Shown here one piece after another: positions 34,407-43,867 of a stretch of DNA of 64,000 bases. The number at the start of each line of letters is the position of its first letter. Position 1 is the first letter of the stretch. The notes under the pieces were generated by a model. It searched no databases and was not told where the DNA came from. It was given only the letters and a program-made list of their open reading frames with translations. Made by a program: the position numbers and the translations under genes. Source of the DNA: Thermoflexus sp042408815 (GTDB taxonomy: Bacteria > Chloroflexota > Anaerolineae > Thermoflexales > Thermoflexaceae); assembly GCF_042408815.1 (NCBI RefSeq), contig NZ_JBHOQR010000023.1:1-64000 (forward strand), given 5' to 3'.

Positions 34407-35612
34407 ATGGAGCAGAACGGTCGGGATCCGGTGATCGTAGGGGCGGCGCGCACGCCCATCGGGAAACTGCTCGGCGGGCTATCCCCGCTGTCCGCTCCTC
34501 AGCTGGGCGCCATTGCGGTCCGTGAGGCCATCCGCCGGGCGGGCATCGATCCCCGCCAGATCGATGAGGTCATCATGGGCGAGGTGGTCCAGGCCGGCAG
34601 CGGCATGGCCCCGGCCCGCCAGGCGGCGGTCTTCGCGGGGATCCCAGTGGAGGTCGGTGCGGTCACGGTGAACAAGGTCTGCGGCTCGGGGTTGAAGGCG
34701 GTGATGCTGGCGGCGCAGGCCATCCGGGCGGGTGATGCCGATCTCGTGGTGGCCGGCGGGATGGAGAGCATGAGCAATGCCCCCCATCTGATCCGCCTGC
34801 GCGCCGGGATGCGGTATGGCCATCTCCAGGCAGAGGATGGCCTGATCGCGGATGGGCTGCGCTGCCCGTTCCATCAAGTGCTGATGGGGGAGCTGGCGGA
34901 GTTCATCGCCGATCAGTTCGAGGTCACCCGAGAGGAGATGGATGCCTTCGCCCTGGAGAGCCACCGCAAGGCGGTTGCGGCCATCGATGCGGGCCGGTTC
35001 CGGGCGGAGATCGTGCCGGTGGAAGTGCCCGATGGCAAGGGAGGGACACGGATGGTGGACACCGATGAGGGGCCTCGACGAGACACCTCCATGGAGGCCC
35101 TGGCCCGGCTCCGGCCGGCTTTCCGGCCCAACGGTCGCGTCACAGCCGGCAATTCCCCGGGTTTGAACGATGGCGCGGCCGCCGTGGTGGTGATGAGCCG
35201 GGCGAAGGCGGAGGCCATGGGGATCCCGCCGCTGGCCCGGATTGTAGGCTACACGCAGGCGGCGGTCGACCCCCAATGGCTGTTCTATGCTCCGGCGAAG
35301 GCGATCCCCCGTTTGCTGGAGCGGGTCGGCTGGCGCTGGGAGGAGGTGGATCTCATCGAAATCAATGAGGCCTTTGCCGCTCAGGTCCTGGCCGACGCCA
35401 AAGCCATGGAGCAGCAGGGATACCGGTGGGACTGGAGCCGAGTGAATGTGAACGGCGGGGCGATCGCCCTGGGCCATCCCGTCGGCGCCAGCGGCGCCCG
35501 CATCCTGGTCACCCTGATCTACGCCCTGCGGGATCGCGGCCTGCGCCGCGGCATCGCCACCCTGTGCCTGGGGGGTGGCGAGGCCGTGGCCATGGCGGTG
35601 GAGATCGAGTGA
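34407..35612 (+). CDS. Acetyl-CoA C-acetyltransferase (thiolase)
   Basis: 401 residues. It condenses two acetyl-CoA or cleaves 3-ketoacyl-CoA. The nucleophile Cys92 sits in VNKVCGSGLKAV; the NVNGGAIALGHPVGASG His and the C-terminal CLGGGEAVAM Cys complete the site. GGAGGTGA lies eight bases before ATG 34407. First gene of a four-gene acyl-CoA cluster (34.4-38.8 kb). Confidence 0.95.
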   Translation: MEQNGRDPVIVGAARTPIGKLLGGLSPLSAPQLGAIAVREAIRRAGIDPRQIDEVIMGEVVQAGSGMAPARQAAVFAGIPVEVGAVTVNKVCGSGLKAVMLAAQAIRAGDADLVVAGGMESMSNAPHLIRLRAGMRYGHLQAEDGLIADGLRCPFHQVLMGELAEFIADQFEVTREEMDAFALESHRKAVAAIDAGRFRAEIVPVEVPDGKGGTRMVDTDEGPRRDTSMEALARLRPAFRPNGRVTAGNSPGLNDGAAAVVVMSRAKAEAMGIPPLARIVGYTQAAVDPQWLFYAPAKAIPRLLERVGWRWEEVDLIEINEAFAAQVLADAKAMEQQGYRWDWSRVNVNGGAIALGHPVGASGARILVTLIYALRDRGLRRGIATLCLGGGEAVAMAVEIE

Positions 35613-35645
35613 GGACTTGCGCGGAACCCACCGGAGGAGGCCATC

Positions 35646-36509
35646 ATGAACATCCAGGATGTGCGAACCATTGGGGTGGTCGGTTGTGGTCTGATGGGCT
35701 CCGGGATCGCGGAGGTGTGCGCCCGCGCCGGCTTCCAGGTGATCGTCCGCGAGGTGAACCCGGAGCTCCTCCGGAAAGGCCTGGACCGCATCCGGGCTTC
35801 CATGGCGAAAGCGGTGGAGCGGGGGAAGTTGAGGGCGCCTGATATGGAGGCAGCCTGGGGCCGCATCCGGGGCACGCTGGATATGACGGACTTCGGGGCC
35901 TGCGACCTGGTGATCGAAGCGGTGGTTGAGGACATGAACACCAAGAAGGAGGTCTTCGCCGATCTCGATCGCATCTGCCCTCCCCATGCCGTCCTGGCCA
36001 GCAACACTTCCTCTCTCTCGATCACGGAGCTGGGGAGTGTCACCCGGCGCCCGGAGCAGGTGATCGGTTTCCATTTCTTCAACCCGGTTCCCGTGATGCC
36101 CTTGCTGGAGATCGTGGTGGGGCTGAAGACCTCGGAGGAAACAGTGGCCTTGGGCCGGGCTCTGGCGGAGCGCCTGAACAAGACCGTGGTGATCTCCAAA
36201 GATCGTCCGGGGTTCATCGTCAATCGCCTGCTGATCCCTTACCTGCTGGACGCCATCCGGCTCCTGGAGGAAGGCGTGGCGACCATGGAGGACATCGACA
36301 CGGCGATCCGGCTGGGGCTGAACCATCCGATGGGCCCCTTCACCCTGATGGATTTCGTGGGATTGGATACACTGCTGTTCATCGCCGACGCGATGTTCGA
36401 GGAACTCAAGGATCCTCGCTATGCAGCCCCGCCATTGCTCCGCCGCATGGTGGCCGCCGGCTGGCTGGGCCGCAAGAGCGGGCGAGGGTTTTACACGTAT
36501 CCAGCGTGA
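35646..36509 (+). CDS. 3-Hydroxybutyryl-CoA / 3-hydroxyacyl-CoA dehydrogenase
   Basis: 287 residues, the stand-alone size of Hbd. The NAD-binding GVVGCGLMGSGIAEV at the start, ASNTSSLSITEL, the catalytic His in IGFHFFNPVPVMPL, and RPGFIVNRLLIPYL are all present. Works on the product of the thiolase gene 34 bases upstream. Confidence 0.95.
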   Translation: MNIQDVRTIGVVGCGLMGSGIAEVCARAGFQVIVREVNPELLRKGLDRIRASMAKAVERGKLRAPDMEAAWGRIRGTLDMTDFGACDLVIEAVVEDMNTKKEVFADLDRICPPHAVLASNTSSLSITELGSVTRRPEQVIGFHFFNPVPVMPLLEIVVGLKTSEETVALGRALAERLNKTVVISKDRPGFIVNRLLIPYLLDAIRLLEEGVATMEDIDTAIRLGLNHPMGPFTLMDFVGLDTLLFIADAMFEELKDPRYAAPPLLRRMVAAGWLGRKSGRGFYTYPA

Positions 36510-36559
36510 GGGCTCCATCTGCGAGGATGGGGCAACCCGATGATCCGAGGAGGTTCGTG

Positions 36560-37756
<1,197 letters not shown>

Positions 37757-37789
37757 GGCCCATATCCTTCGAGGAACGGAAGATCTGCC

Positions 37790-38842
37790 ATGAAGGCCAT
37801 CGTTTTCTACCAGCACGGAGGTCCAGAGGTATTGCAGGCGGCGGACCTGCCCACTCCTCACCCGGGGCCGGGCGAGGTGCAGGTCCGCGTCCATGCCTGT
37901 GCGATGAACCACCTGGATCTGTGGGTGCGGCGGGGGATCCCATCCCTGCGGCTGGAGATGCCGCACATCCCGGGCTCGGATGTGGCTGGGGTGGTGACCG
38001 AAGTTGGTCCCGAGGTTTCCGGGATCCAGGTGGGGGATCGGGTGGTGGTGAACGCGACCCTGAGCTGCGGGCAGTGCGAGTTCTGCCTGCGGGGGGAAGA
38101 CAACCGCTGCCGTCGGGGGGGCATCCTGGGCGAGCACGTGCGAGGGGGCTATGCCGAATACGTGGTGGTGCCGGCCCGCAATGTTTTGAAACTGCCGGAG
38201 GGCTTCCCCTTTGAGGAGGCGGCGGCGGCCTCCCTAGTCTTCCTCACCGCATGGCACATGCTGATCACCCGGGGTGGCCTCCGGCCCGGGGAGGACGTGC
38301 TCATCGTGGGGGCGGGCGGGGGTGTGAACACGGCGGCTCTTCAGATCGCGAAGCTGGCGGGCGCGCGAGTGGTAATGGTGGCCTCAAGCCCCGCCAAGGT
38401 GGAGCGGGCCCGCGCCTTGGGGGCGGATCACGTCATCGATCGCTCCCAGGAGCCGGACTGGTCCCGTGCGGTCTGGCAATGGACGGAGAAGCGGGGCGTG
38501 GATGTGGTGGTGGATAACGTGGGGCAGGCCACCTGGATGAAGAGCATCCGGTGCCTGCGGCCGGGCGGGCGCCTGCTGGTGGTGGGGGCGACCTCCGGCC
38601 CGAACCCGGAGGATTTCGACATCCGGTATGTGTTCTCTCGACAGATCAGCATCCTGGGCTCCACCATGGGGACTCAGCATGATTTCCGGACGGTGATGGG
38701 GTTGATCTTCGCTGGGCGGCTGCGGCCGGTGATCGACCGGGTGCTGCCGCTGACCCAGGAGGGAGCGCGGGAGGGCCACCGCCTGCTGGAGTCCGGGGCG
38801 GTCTTCGGGAAGATCGTCTTTGCGGTCGACGCGATCCAATGA
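37790..38842 (+). CDS. Zinc-binding alcohol dehydrogenase family oxidoreductase
   Basis: 350 residues, medium-chain reductase. A structural zinc site CGQCEFCLRGEDNRC, a GDRVVV turn, and the nucleotide fold GAGGGVNTAALQIAKLAGARV. Close in layout to zinc alcohol dehydrogenases and to crotonyl-CoA reductase-like enzymes. Given its place after the acyl-CoA genes it could reduce an enoyl-CoA or an aldehyde/alcohol end product, but this is an inference. Its stop overlaps the next ATG (ATGA). Confidence 0.88.
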   Translation: MKAIVFYQHGGPEVLQAADLPTPHPGPGEVQVRVHACAMNHLDLWVRRGIPSLRLEMPHIPGSDVAGVVTEVGPEVSGIQVGDRVVVNATLSCGQCEFCLRGEDNRCRRGGILGEHVRGGYAEYVVVPARNVLKLPEGFPFEEAAAASLVFLTAWHMLITRGGLRPGEDVLIVGAGGGVNTAALQIAKLAGARVVMVASSPAKVERARALGADHVIDRSQEPDWSRAVWQWTEKRGVDVVVDNVGQATWMKSIRCLRPGGRLLVVGATSGPNPEDFDIRYVFSRQISILGSTMGTQHDFRTVMGLIFAGRLRPVIDRVLPLTQEGAREGHRLLESGAVFGKIVFAVDAIQ

Positions 38843-39237
38843 CCCGATGGCGACGCCTCTTGGGAGCCCTGTGGCTGTTGTATTTCGCCCTGCGCAATGG
38901 GATGCGGGCCGTCTACTATCTGGGGATGATCCCTCCGGTATGGGCGGAGGAGGGGGTCCATGGGCCCTGGATTTACCTGGGGGTGGCTGCGCTGGTCTGG
39001 GCGCTGGCCTTCGGGGCGGCGGCCGGCCTCTGGTGGCGAAGCGGATCACCGGCCGCTCGCTGGATCCTGGGAGGGATGCTTCTCTATCAGGTCCATATCT
39101 GGGCCCATCGCCTCTTTCTGATGCGAAGCCCCTTCATCGCTGGAAGCCATGGCTTCGCCTTGCTGATCAGTCTGCTCACGCTCCTTCTCACTATCGGGGC
39201 GCTGGGAGGAATCCCGTTGCCCCGCCGCAGAGCGTGA
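38839..39237 (+). CDS. Small membrane protein, four helices
   Basis: 132 residues with four predicted membrane spans, Trp-rich, basic at both ends. Translationally coupled to the dehydrogenase gene by a 4-base overlap. No family recognised. Confidence 0.7.
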   Translation: MTRWRRLLGALWLLYFALRNGMRAVYYLGMIPPVWAEEGVHGPWIYLGVAALVWALAFGAAAGLWWRSGSPAARWILGGMLLYQVHIWAHRLFLMRSPFIAGSHGFALLISLLTLLLTIGALGGIPLPRRRA

Positions 39238-39279
39238 AGGTTTTCGGTGCTCCTACCGTTCTACACAGGAGGTGAAGAG

Positions 39280-39588
39280 GTGCAAATGCGATCCATCGCG
39301 GAGCTGGCCGAAGCGGTGGAGCGGGATCCAGAGCTGGCCCGTAAGATCCAGGAAGACCCGGCGGGGGCGCTTCGAAATCTGGCTGTGCCCGAGCCGCTCC
39401 AGTCGGATTTGTGGATTTATCGCATGGTGGTGGGAGCCCTGGGCGCGATTGGCCTGGCGGCGATCCTAGGCGCGCTTATCCTGACGGCAGTGGGAAGGGG
39501 AGATCAAATCCCCGATGTAGTGACGGCCCTGGGATCTGCCGCAATCGGCGCCCTGGCCGGGCTGCTGGCCCCATCCCCTCGGGAGTAA
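39280..39588 (+). CDS. Small protein with helical N-domain and two membrane helices
   Basis: 102 residues from GTG 39280, seven bases after AGGAGGTGA; ATG 39286 is the alternative. The N-terminal part (ELAEAVERDPELARKIQEDP) is a helical DP-repeat-like stretch resembling the helix of Nif11/NHLP-type small proteins. Two membrane helices (about 45-65 and 75-95) follow. Function unknown. Confidence 0.65.
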   Translation: MQMRSIAELAEAVERDPELARKIQEDPAGALRNLAVPEPLQSDLWIYRMVVGALGAIGLAAILGALILTAVGRGDQIPDVVTALGSAAIGALAGLLAPSPRE

Positions 39589-39639
39589 CCGATCTGGCCT
39601 CGTCGACGGATCGACGGGAGAAGCTTCCTGTTGGTCTCT

Positions 39640-40857
39640 TCAGCCTTCCAGCACCTCCTGGATCTGATCCAGCGCCCAGTCCAGGTCTTCGCGGGAGATG
39701 ACCAGGGGCGGGGCAAAGCGGAGGATGTGTTCGTGGGTGTCTTTCACCAGTATGCCCCGTTCCTTCAGGGCCTCAGCGAAACGCCGCGCCCCGCCGGCCT
39801 CAGGATGGAGCTCGATGCCGATGAGCAAACCCCGGCCGCGCACTTCTTTGATGTAGGGGCTGCGGATGGCCCGCAGGCGCTTCATCGCTTGCTCGCCCAG
39901 GGCCGCTGCCCGCTCCGGCAGGCCTTCCTCCACGATCACCCGTAACGCCTCCCGGGCCACCGCGGCGGCCAGCGGGTTGCCCCCGAAGGTGCTCCCATGA
40001 TCGCCCGGCCGGAACACACCGAGGATCTCCCGTCGGGAGACCACCGCGGAGATCGGCAGCACGCCCCCGCCGAGGGCCTTGCCCAGGATCACCACATCGG
40101 GCTGCACGTCCTCCCACCACGAGGCCAGCAGTCTGCCGGTTCGCCCCAGGCCGGTCTGGATCTCATCGGCGATGAAGAGCACGTTGTGCCGGCGGCAGAT
40201 CTCGGCGGCTCGGGCCAGATATCCGGACGGCGGCACTTGCACGCCCCCCTCGCCCTGGATCGGCTCCACCAGGAAGGCGACGGTGTTCGGGTTGATCGCC
40301 CGCTCCAGGGCTTCCGCATCCCCATACGGGATAATCACGAAGCCGGGGGTGTAAGGGCCGAAGTCTTCCCGATACTGGGGCACCGTGGAGAAGCTGATGA
40401 TGGTGGTGGTCCGGCCGTGGAAATTCCCCTCGCACACGATGATCTCCGCACGATCTCGCGGGACGCCCTTTACCCGGTAGCCCCATTTGCGGGCCGTCTT
40501 GATGGCGGTCTCTACAGCCTCGGCCCCGGTGTTCATCGGCAAGGCCTTCTCATATCCCAGCAGCTCACACAGCTCCTTCAGGAAGGGGCCGAGCTGGTCG
40601 TTGCGGAAGGCCCGGGAGGTGAGGGTCACCCGCCCGGCCTGCTCGATCAGGGCTCGGATGATGCGGGGATGCCGGTGGCCATGGTTCAGGGCCGAATAGC
40701 CGCTCAGGCCGTCCAGATAGCGGCGCCCTTCCACGTCATATACCCATACCCCTTCCGCCCACGCGATGACCACGTCGATGGGTTGATAATTGGGGGCGCT
40801 GTAGGTGTCCTCCATCTCCATGTAATCCGCGGATCGAAGCAGGGTCGGCGTCGACAT
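39640..40857 (-). CDS. rocD: Ornithine--oxo-acid aminotransferase
   Basis: 405 residues, class III aminotransferase. It converts ornithine and 2-oxoglutarate to glutamate semialdehyde and glutamate. The N-terminal APNYQPIDVVIAWAEGVWVYD is the ornithine-aminotransferase pattern. LPMNTGAEAVETAIKTARKWGY, IADEIQTGLGRTG and the PLP lysine Lys260 (ILGKALGGG) are present. Its product feeds the P5C dehydrogenase at 20.6 kb. It follows thiI on the minus strand after 36 bases. Confidence 0.94.
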   Translation of the reverse strand: MSTPTLLRSADYMEMEDTYSAPNYQPIDVVIAWAEGVWVYDVEGRRYLDGLSGYSALNHGHRHPRIIRALIEQAGRVTLTSRAFRNDQLGPFLKELCELLGYEKALPMNTGAEAVETAIKTARKWGYRVKGVPRDRAEIIVCEGNFHGRTTTIISFSTVPQYREDFGPYTPGFVIIPYGDAEALERAINPNTVAFLVEPIQGEGGVQVPPSGYLARAAEICRRHNVLFIADEIQTGLGRTGRLLASWWEDVQPDVVILGKALGGGVLPISAVVSRREILGVFRPGDHGSTFGGNPLAAAVAREALRVIVEEGLPERAAALGEQAMKRLRAIRSPYIKEVRGRGLLIGIELHPEAGGARRFAEALKERGILVKDTHEHILRFAPPLVISREDLDWALDQIQEVLEG

Positions 40858-40893
40858 GATGGCCTCCTGGTGAAGTGGAAATCCTGCTGCGCA

Positions 40894-42099
40894 CTACGGT
40901 GTGGTCCAGCGGTGAACCGAAGGCATGGGCGCCAGATCGCTCACCGGGACCCGCATGGCCTGGCTCAGCGCCTGCTGCACCAGCTCCTCCATCCTCACCC
41001 GGCCTTCGATCTCTCGAACGGTCCCCAGGGAGGGGCGGGTGATGACCCGGGGGGGCATCAAGAACTGACAGCAATCTTCCCCAGGCAGGATCGAGAGCTC
41101 ATAGGTTCCGATGGCCCGCGCCCGATCGATGATCTCCACCTTATCCAGCCCGATGAGGGGCCGTAGGATCGGCATGGTGGCGGCGTCCTCGATCGCCGTC
41201 AGGCTTTCTAACGTTTGGGAGGCCACCTGTCCCAGGGAATCCCCGGTGACCAGGGCCAGCCCGCCTTCCTGTCGGGTGAGGGCTTCCGCCACCCGCACCA
41301 TTAGCCGCCGGTAAAGGATCAGGCGATAGGGCGCGGGGGCGGCCAGGACAATGGCCCGCTGAGGCTCTCCGATGGGCACCACATACAGCCAGGATGGCAT
41401 TCCATAAGGGCGCATCTGACGGACGATGGCCATCGCCTTCGCCTCCGAGGCCGCCCAATCCCCGAAGGGCCCGCTGTGGAAATGGATGGGGATCACCTCG
41501 CAACCCCGTTTCAGCATGAAGTGACCCGCCACGGGGGAGTCGATGCCGCCGGAGAGCAGCAGGCCCACCCGCCCGCTCACCCCCACCGGCAATCCCCCGG
41601 GGCCTCGATGGCGGGCGAAGTAAATGAGGGCAGTGTTGGTGGCGATTTCGATGTAGGCCACCCAGGCTGGCTCCTCGAGATCCACCCGCCAGCCCGTCTG
41701 GCGCTGGACCGCCGCGCCGATGTGTCGCTCGATCTCCTGGGAGGTCATGGGGAACGATTTATCCGCGCGGGAGGCTCGAACACAGAAAGAGGGCACAGGC
41801 TCGGAGGGGAGGTGGCGAAGGACGATCTCCGTAATGACGTGGAGGTCTTTCGCGGCAGGGATCGCCGGGGCGAAATAGGCAATCCCGAACACGGTGCGCA
41901 GGCGCTCGACCCAGATCGCCTCCGGGACCGGGCGCGGGAGCCGAACGAGGAGTCGTCCGGGCAGACGCTCCACCGAAGCGGGCCCGATATCCTGCAGGCG
42001 CTCCTTGATCCGCCGGGCCAGCATCCGCTCGAAGAAGCCCCGGTTATGACCTTTCAGTCCGATCTCTGCGTAATGCACCACCGCATACCGGCTGTCCAT
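40894..42099 (-). CDS. thiI: tRNA uridine 4-sulfurtransferase ThiI
   Basis: 401 residues. It adds sulfur for 4-thiouridine at position 8 of tRNA and for thiamin thiazole. Ferredoxin-like and THUMP parts (1-170) are followed by the PP-loop LLSGGIDSPVAGHFMLKRG, GDSLGQVASQTLESL and PGEDCCQFLMPP. It lacks the C-terminal rhodanese domain of E. coli ThiI, as in most bacteria outside Proteobacteria. Start ATG 42099 has GAGGAAGG upstream. Confidence 0.94.
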   Translation of the reverse strand: MDSRYAVVHYAEIGLKGHNRGFFERMLARRIKERLQDIGPASVERLPGRLLVRLPRPVPEAIWVERLRTVFGIAYFAPAIPAAKDLHVITEIVLRHLPSEPVPSFCVRASRADKSFPMTSQEIERHIGAAVQRQTGWRVDLEEPAWVAYIEIATNTALIYFARHRGPGGLPVGVSGRVGLLLSGGIDSPVAGHFMLKRGCEVIPIHFHSGPFGDWAASEAKAMAIVRQMRPYGMPSWLYVVPIGEPQRAIVLAAPAPYRLILYRRLMVRVAEALTRQEGGLALVTGDSLGQVASQTLESLTAIEDAATMPILRPLIGLDKVEIIDRARAIGTYELSILPGEDCCQFLMPPRVITRPSLGTVREIEGRVRMEELVQQALSQAMRVPVSDLAPMPSVHRWTTP

Positions 42100-42432
42100 G
42101 GCGCCTTCCTCAGCGATTCCGGGTCCTCGGGTGCTCGCCCCCATCCATTGCGCGGGTTCCAATCGCCCTCATAGGGCGCTTCGCGCGAAACGTGGGCGAA
42201 GTCCGACGCAACGGCCGGCGCAGGCCGTCCCCTGGCCTCTCATGCCGATTGGAAATCGGCCTTTCTGGGTGCTGCGCGCCCCCGCCTCGGCCTCCGCCGA
42301 CGGGAAAGACTTTTAGCTGGCGCAGGCCGACCATTGGCCGAAGGCCCACTTCCCCCCGCGGCGGGCTGCCCTCCCGAGCATCCCCGTAAAAGAAGGGGCG
42401 CCATCCGCGCCCCTTCTCCTGCATAGGCGAGA
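42100..42432. other. Palindrome-rich intergenic region before thiI
   Basis: 333 bases between tRNA-Val and thiI. Besides the tRNA terminator it contains GCCGATTGGAAATCGGC (7-bp hairpin, near 42243-42259) and two copies of GGCGCAGGCCG about 100 bases apart (near 42217 and 42320). These look like dispersed-repeat remnants. No gene is seen. Confidence 0.4.
42386..42417 (-). terminator. Rho-independent terminator after tRNA-Val
   Basis: Perfect 11-bp stem (AGAAGGGGCGC at 42391-42401 with 42407-42417), 5-base loop, then TTTAC on the minus strand. Confidence 0.85.
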
Positions 42433-42505
42433 TGGGCGAGGCAGGACTCGAACCTGCGACCCTCCGCTTGTAAGGCGGATGCTCTCACCCCTGAGCTACT
42501 CGCCC
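42433..42505 (-). tRNA. tRNA-Val (TAC)
   Basis: 73 bases, cloverleaf complete: acceptor GGGCGAG/CTCGCCC, D arm, anticodon stem TCCGC/GCGGA with loop CTTACAA (anticodon TAC), T arm GCAGG/CCTGC with TTCGAGT, discriminator A; CCA not encoded. Its first 10 bases overlap the end of pth. Confidence 0.96.
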
Positions 42506-43203
42506 GTCTTCTCCACTGGCCGCATCGCCGGCTGGACGTTGAAGCGATTCATTGCTGCTTCCAGCCCCTCCTCAATAAACGTGCGGATGGCCTGCGCGGC
42601 CCGATGGAGCACTCCCTCCAGGATCTCCTCCTCATCCGGCCGGAAATCCTGCAGGACATAATCGGCCGGGTTCATATGGCCCGGAGGGCGCCCGATGCCG
42701 ATGCGCAGGCGGGGGAAATCCATGGTCCCCAGCGCCTGGACGATGGATTTCATCCCGTTGTGGCCGCCCGGGCTGCCCCGGGGCCGCAGCCGGATTGCCC
42801 CGAGGGGGAGATCCATATCATCATACACGACCAGCAACCGGTTCAAAGGCACCCGGTAATACGAAACCAGGGGGCGCACGGAGCGCCCGCTCAGGTTCAT
42901 GAATGTCTGGGGTTTGGCCAGGATCACCCGTTGTCCGGCCAGACGCCCCTCGGCGATGAGAGCTTGGTGCAGGATCCGCCGGAAAGCCATTTGATGGGCC
43001 TGGGCGAACACATCCACGACCCGGAAGCCCACATTATGGCGGTTGCGGGCATACTCGGGACCCGGGTTCCCCAACCCTACGATCAACACCGGGAATCCCT
43101 CTGGGACCTCTTCTCTCTCGTCTTCCCGGGATGCGGGCTCCGGCCGAAGCGCCTTCAGGATGCGATCCAAGCGCTCCAGCGTCTCTTCATAGTGCAAAGT
43201 CAC
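42496..43203 (-). CDS. pth: Peptidyl-tRNA hydrolase
   Basis: 235 residues. It cleaves the ester bond of peptidyl-tRNA released by stalled ribosomes. The core begins at about residue 38 with VLIVGLGNPGPEYARNRHNVGF (catalytic His) and includes KPQTFMNLSG, YDDMDLPLGAIRLRPRGSPGGHNGMKSI and FPRLRIGIGRPP. A 37-residue helical extension precedes the usual start. The TAG stop (42498-42496) is the D-arm start of tRNA-Val, so the last codons and the tRNA acceptor share bases. Confidence 0.95.
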   Translation of the reverse strand: MTLHYEETLERLDRILKALRPEPASREDEREEVPEGFPVLIVGLGNPGPEYARNRHNVGFRVVDVFAQAHQMAFRRILHQALIAEGRLAGQRVILAKPQTFMNLSGRSVRPLVSYYRVPLNRLLVVYDDMDLPLGAIRLRPRGSPGGHNGMKSIVQALGTMDFPRLRIGIGRPPGHMNPADYVLQDFRPDEEEILEGVLHRAAQAIRTFIEEGLEAAMNRFNVQPAMRPVEKTGE

Positions 43204-43404
43204 GGAGACCTCTCCCTTTCACCGGATAGGTTGCAGGGGATGGAATCCTTCCCATTCGATTGGGACTTGTCGATTTCCGGCGGGCCCGGAGCGGGGACGC
43301 TGCCCATCGAGCGGGGGGAGCCGCCGAAGGCGGCCCCACCCCTCATTCATGGGCCCCAGAGTCCGGTGAGGGGCCTATTCCCCATCCTCCCGATTGCCTG
43401 TTTC

Positions 43405-43785
43405 TCACTGGGCGCGCACCAAGATGGGGGCTCCGCGCCACAGGGACTCCAGGTCGTAGTAGCGGCGCTGGGGGGGCGCGAAGATATGAACGATGATGTC
43501 CCCATAGTCCATCAACACCCACCCCGAGGCCGGATCCCCCTCTACCCGGGCCGGATCGACCCGGTCGCCCTGGGCGGTGGCCTCCGCGATGCCCTCCACA
43601 ATCGCCTTTAGTTGTCGTTCCGAGGCTCCCGTGCAGATGATGAAGTAATCGGCGAACGTGGCACGGGCCCGGATATCCATCAACACCACATCCATCCCCT
43701 TTTTGTCGAGGATGGCGTCTACGATCCGATGCGCCAGATCCAGGGTGTTCAGGGATCCACCTCCTGGTTGGAGATTCGCCGGCAT
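43405..43785 (-). CDS. rsfS: Ribosomal silencing factor RsfS
   Basis: 126 residues. It binds L14 and blocks subunit joining when nutrients are scarce. Family blocks: AHRIVDAILDKKGMDVVLMDIR, TFADYFIICTGASERQLKAI, and GWVLMDYGDIIVHIF. The first 11 residues are unusual: a strong AGGAGGTGGATCC lies inside the frame before a CTG codon, while ATG 43785 has no ribosome site but fits a promoter (TAGAAT at 43826-43821). The true start is thus open. Heads the rsfS-pth-tRNA-Val set. Confidence 0.92.
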   Translation of the reverse strand: MPANLQPGGGSLNTLDLAHRIVDAILDKKGMDVVLMDIRARATFADYFIICTGASERQLKAIVEGIAEATAQGDRVDPARVEGDPASGWVLMDYGDIIVHIFAPPQRRYYDLESLWRGAPILVRAQ

Positions 43786-43793
43786 GGCGCCGG

Positions 43794-43822
43794 TTGGCGG
43801 GATCGGCAGGCTTCACTATCAT
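43794..43822 (+). promoter_or_regulatory. Promoter of the class III aminotransferase gene
   Basis: TTGGCG (43794-43799), 17-base spacer, TATCAT (43817-43822), 45 bases before ATG 43868. A minus-strand TAGAAT (43826-43821) overlaps it and may serve rsfS, so the region is a compact divergent promoter. Confidence 0.55.
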
Positions 43823-43867
43823 TCTATCACGCAACCCAAACGGTTACCGCTTGGCCGGGAGGTCGCC

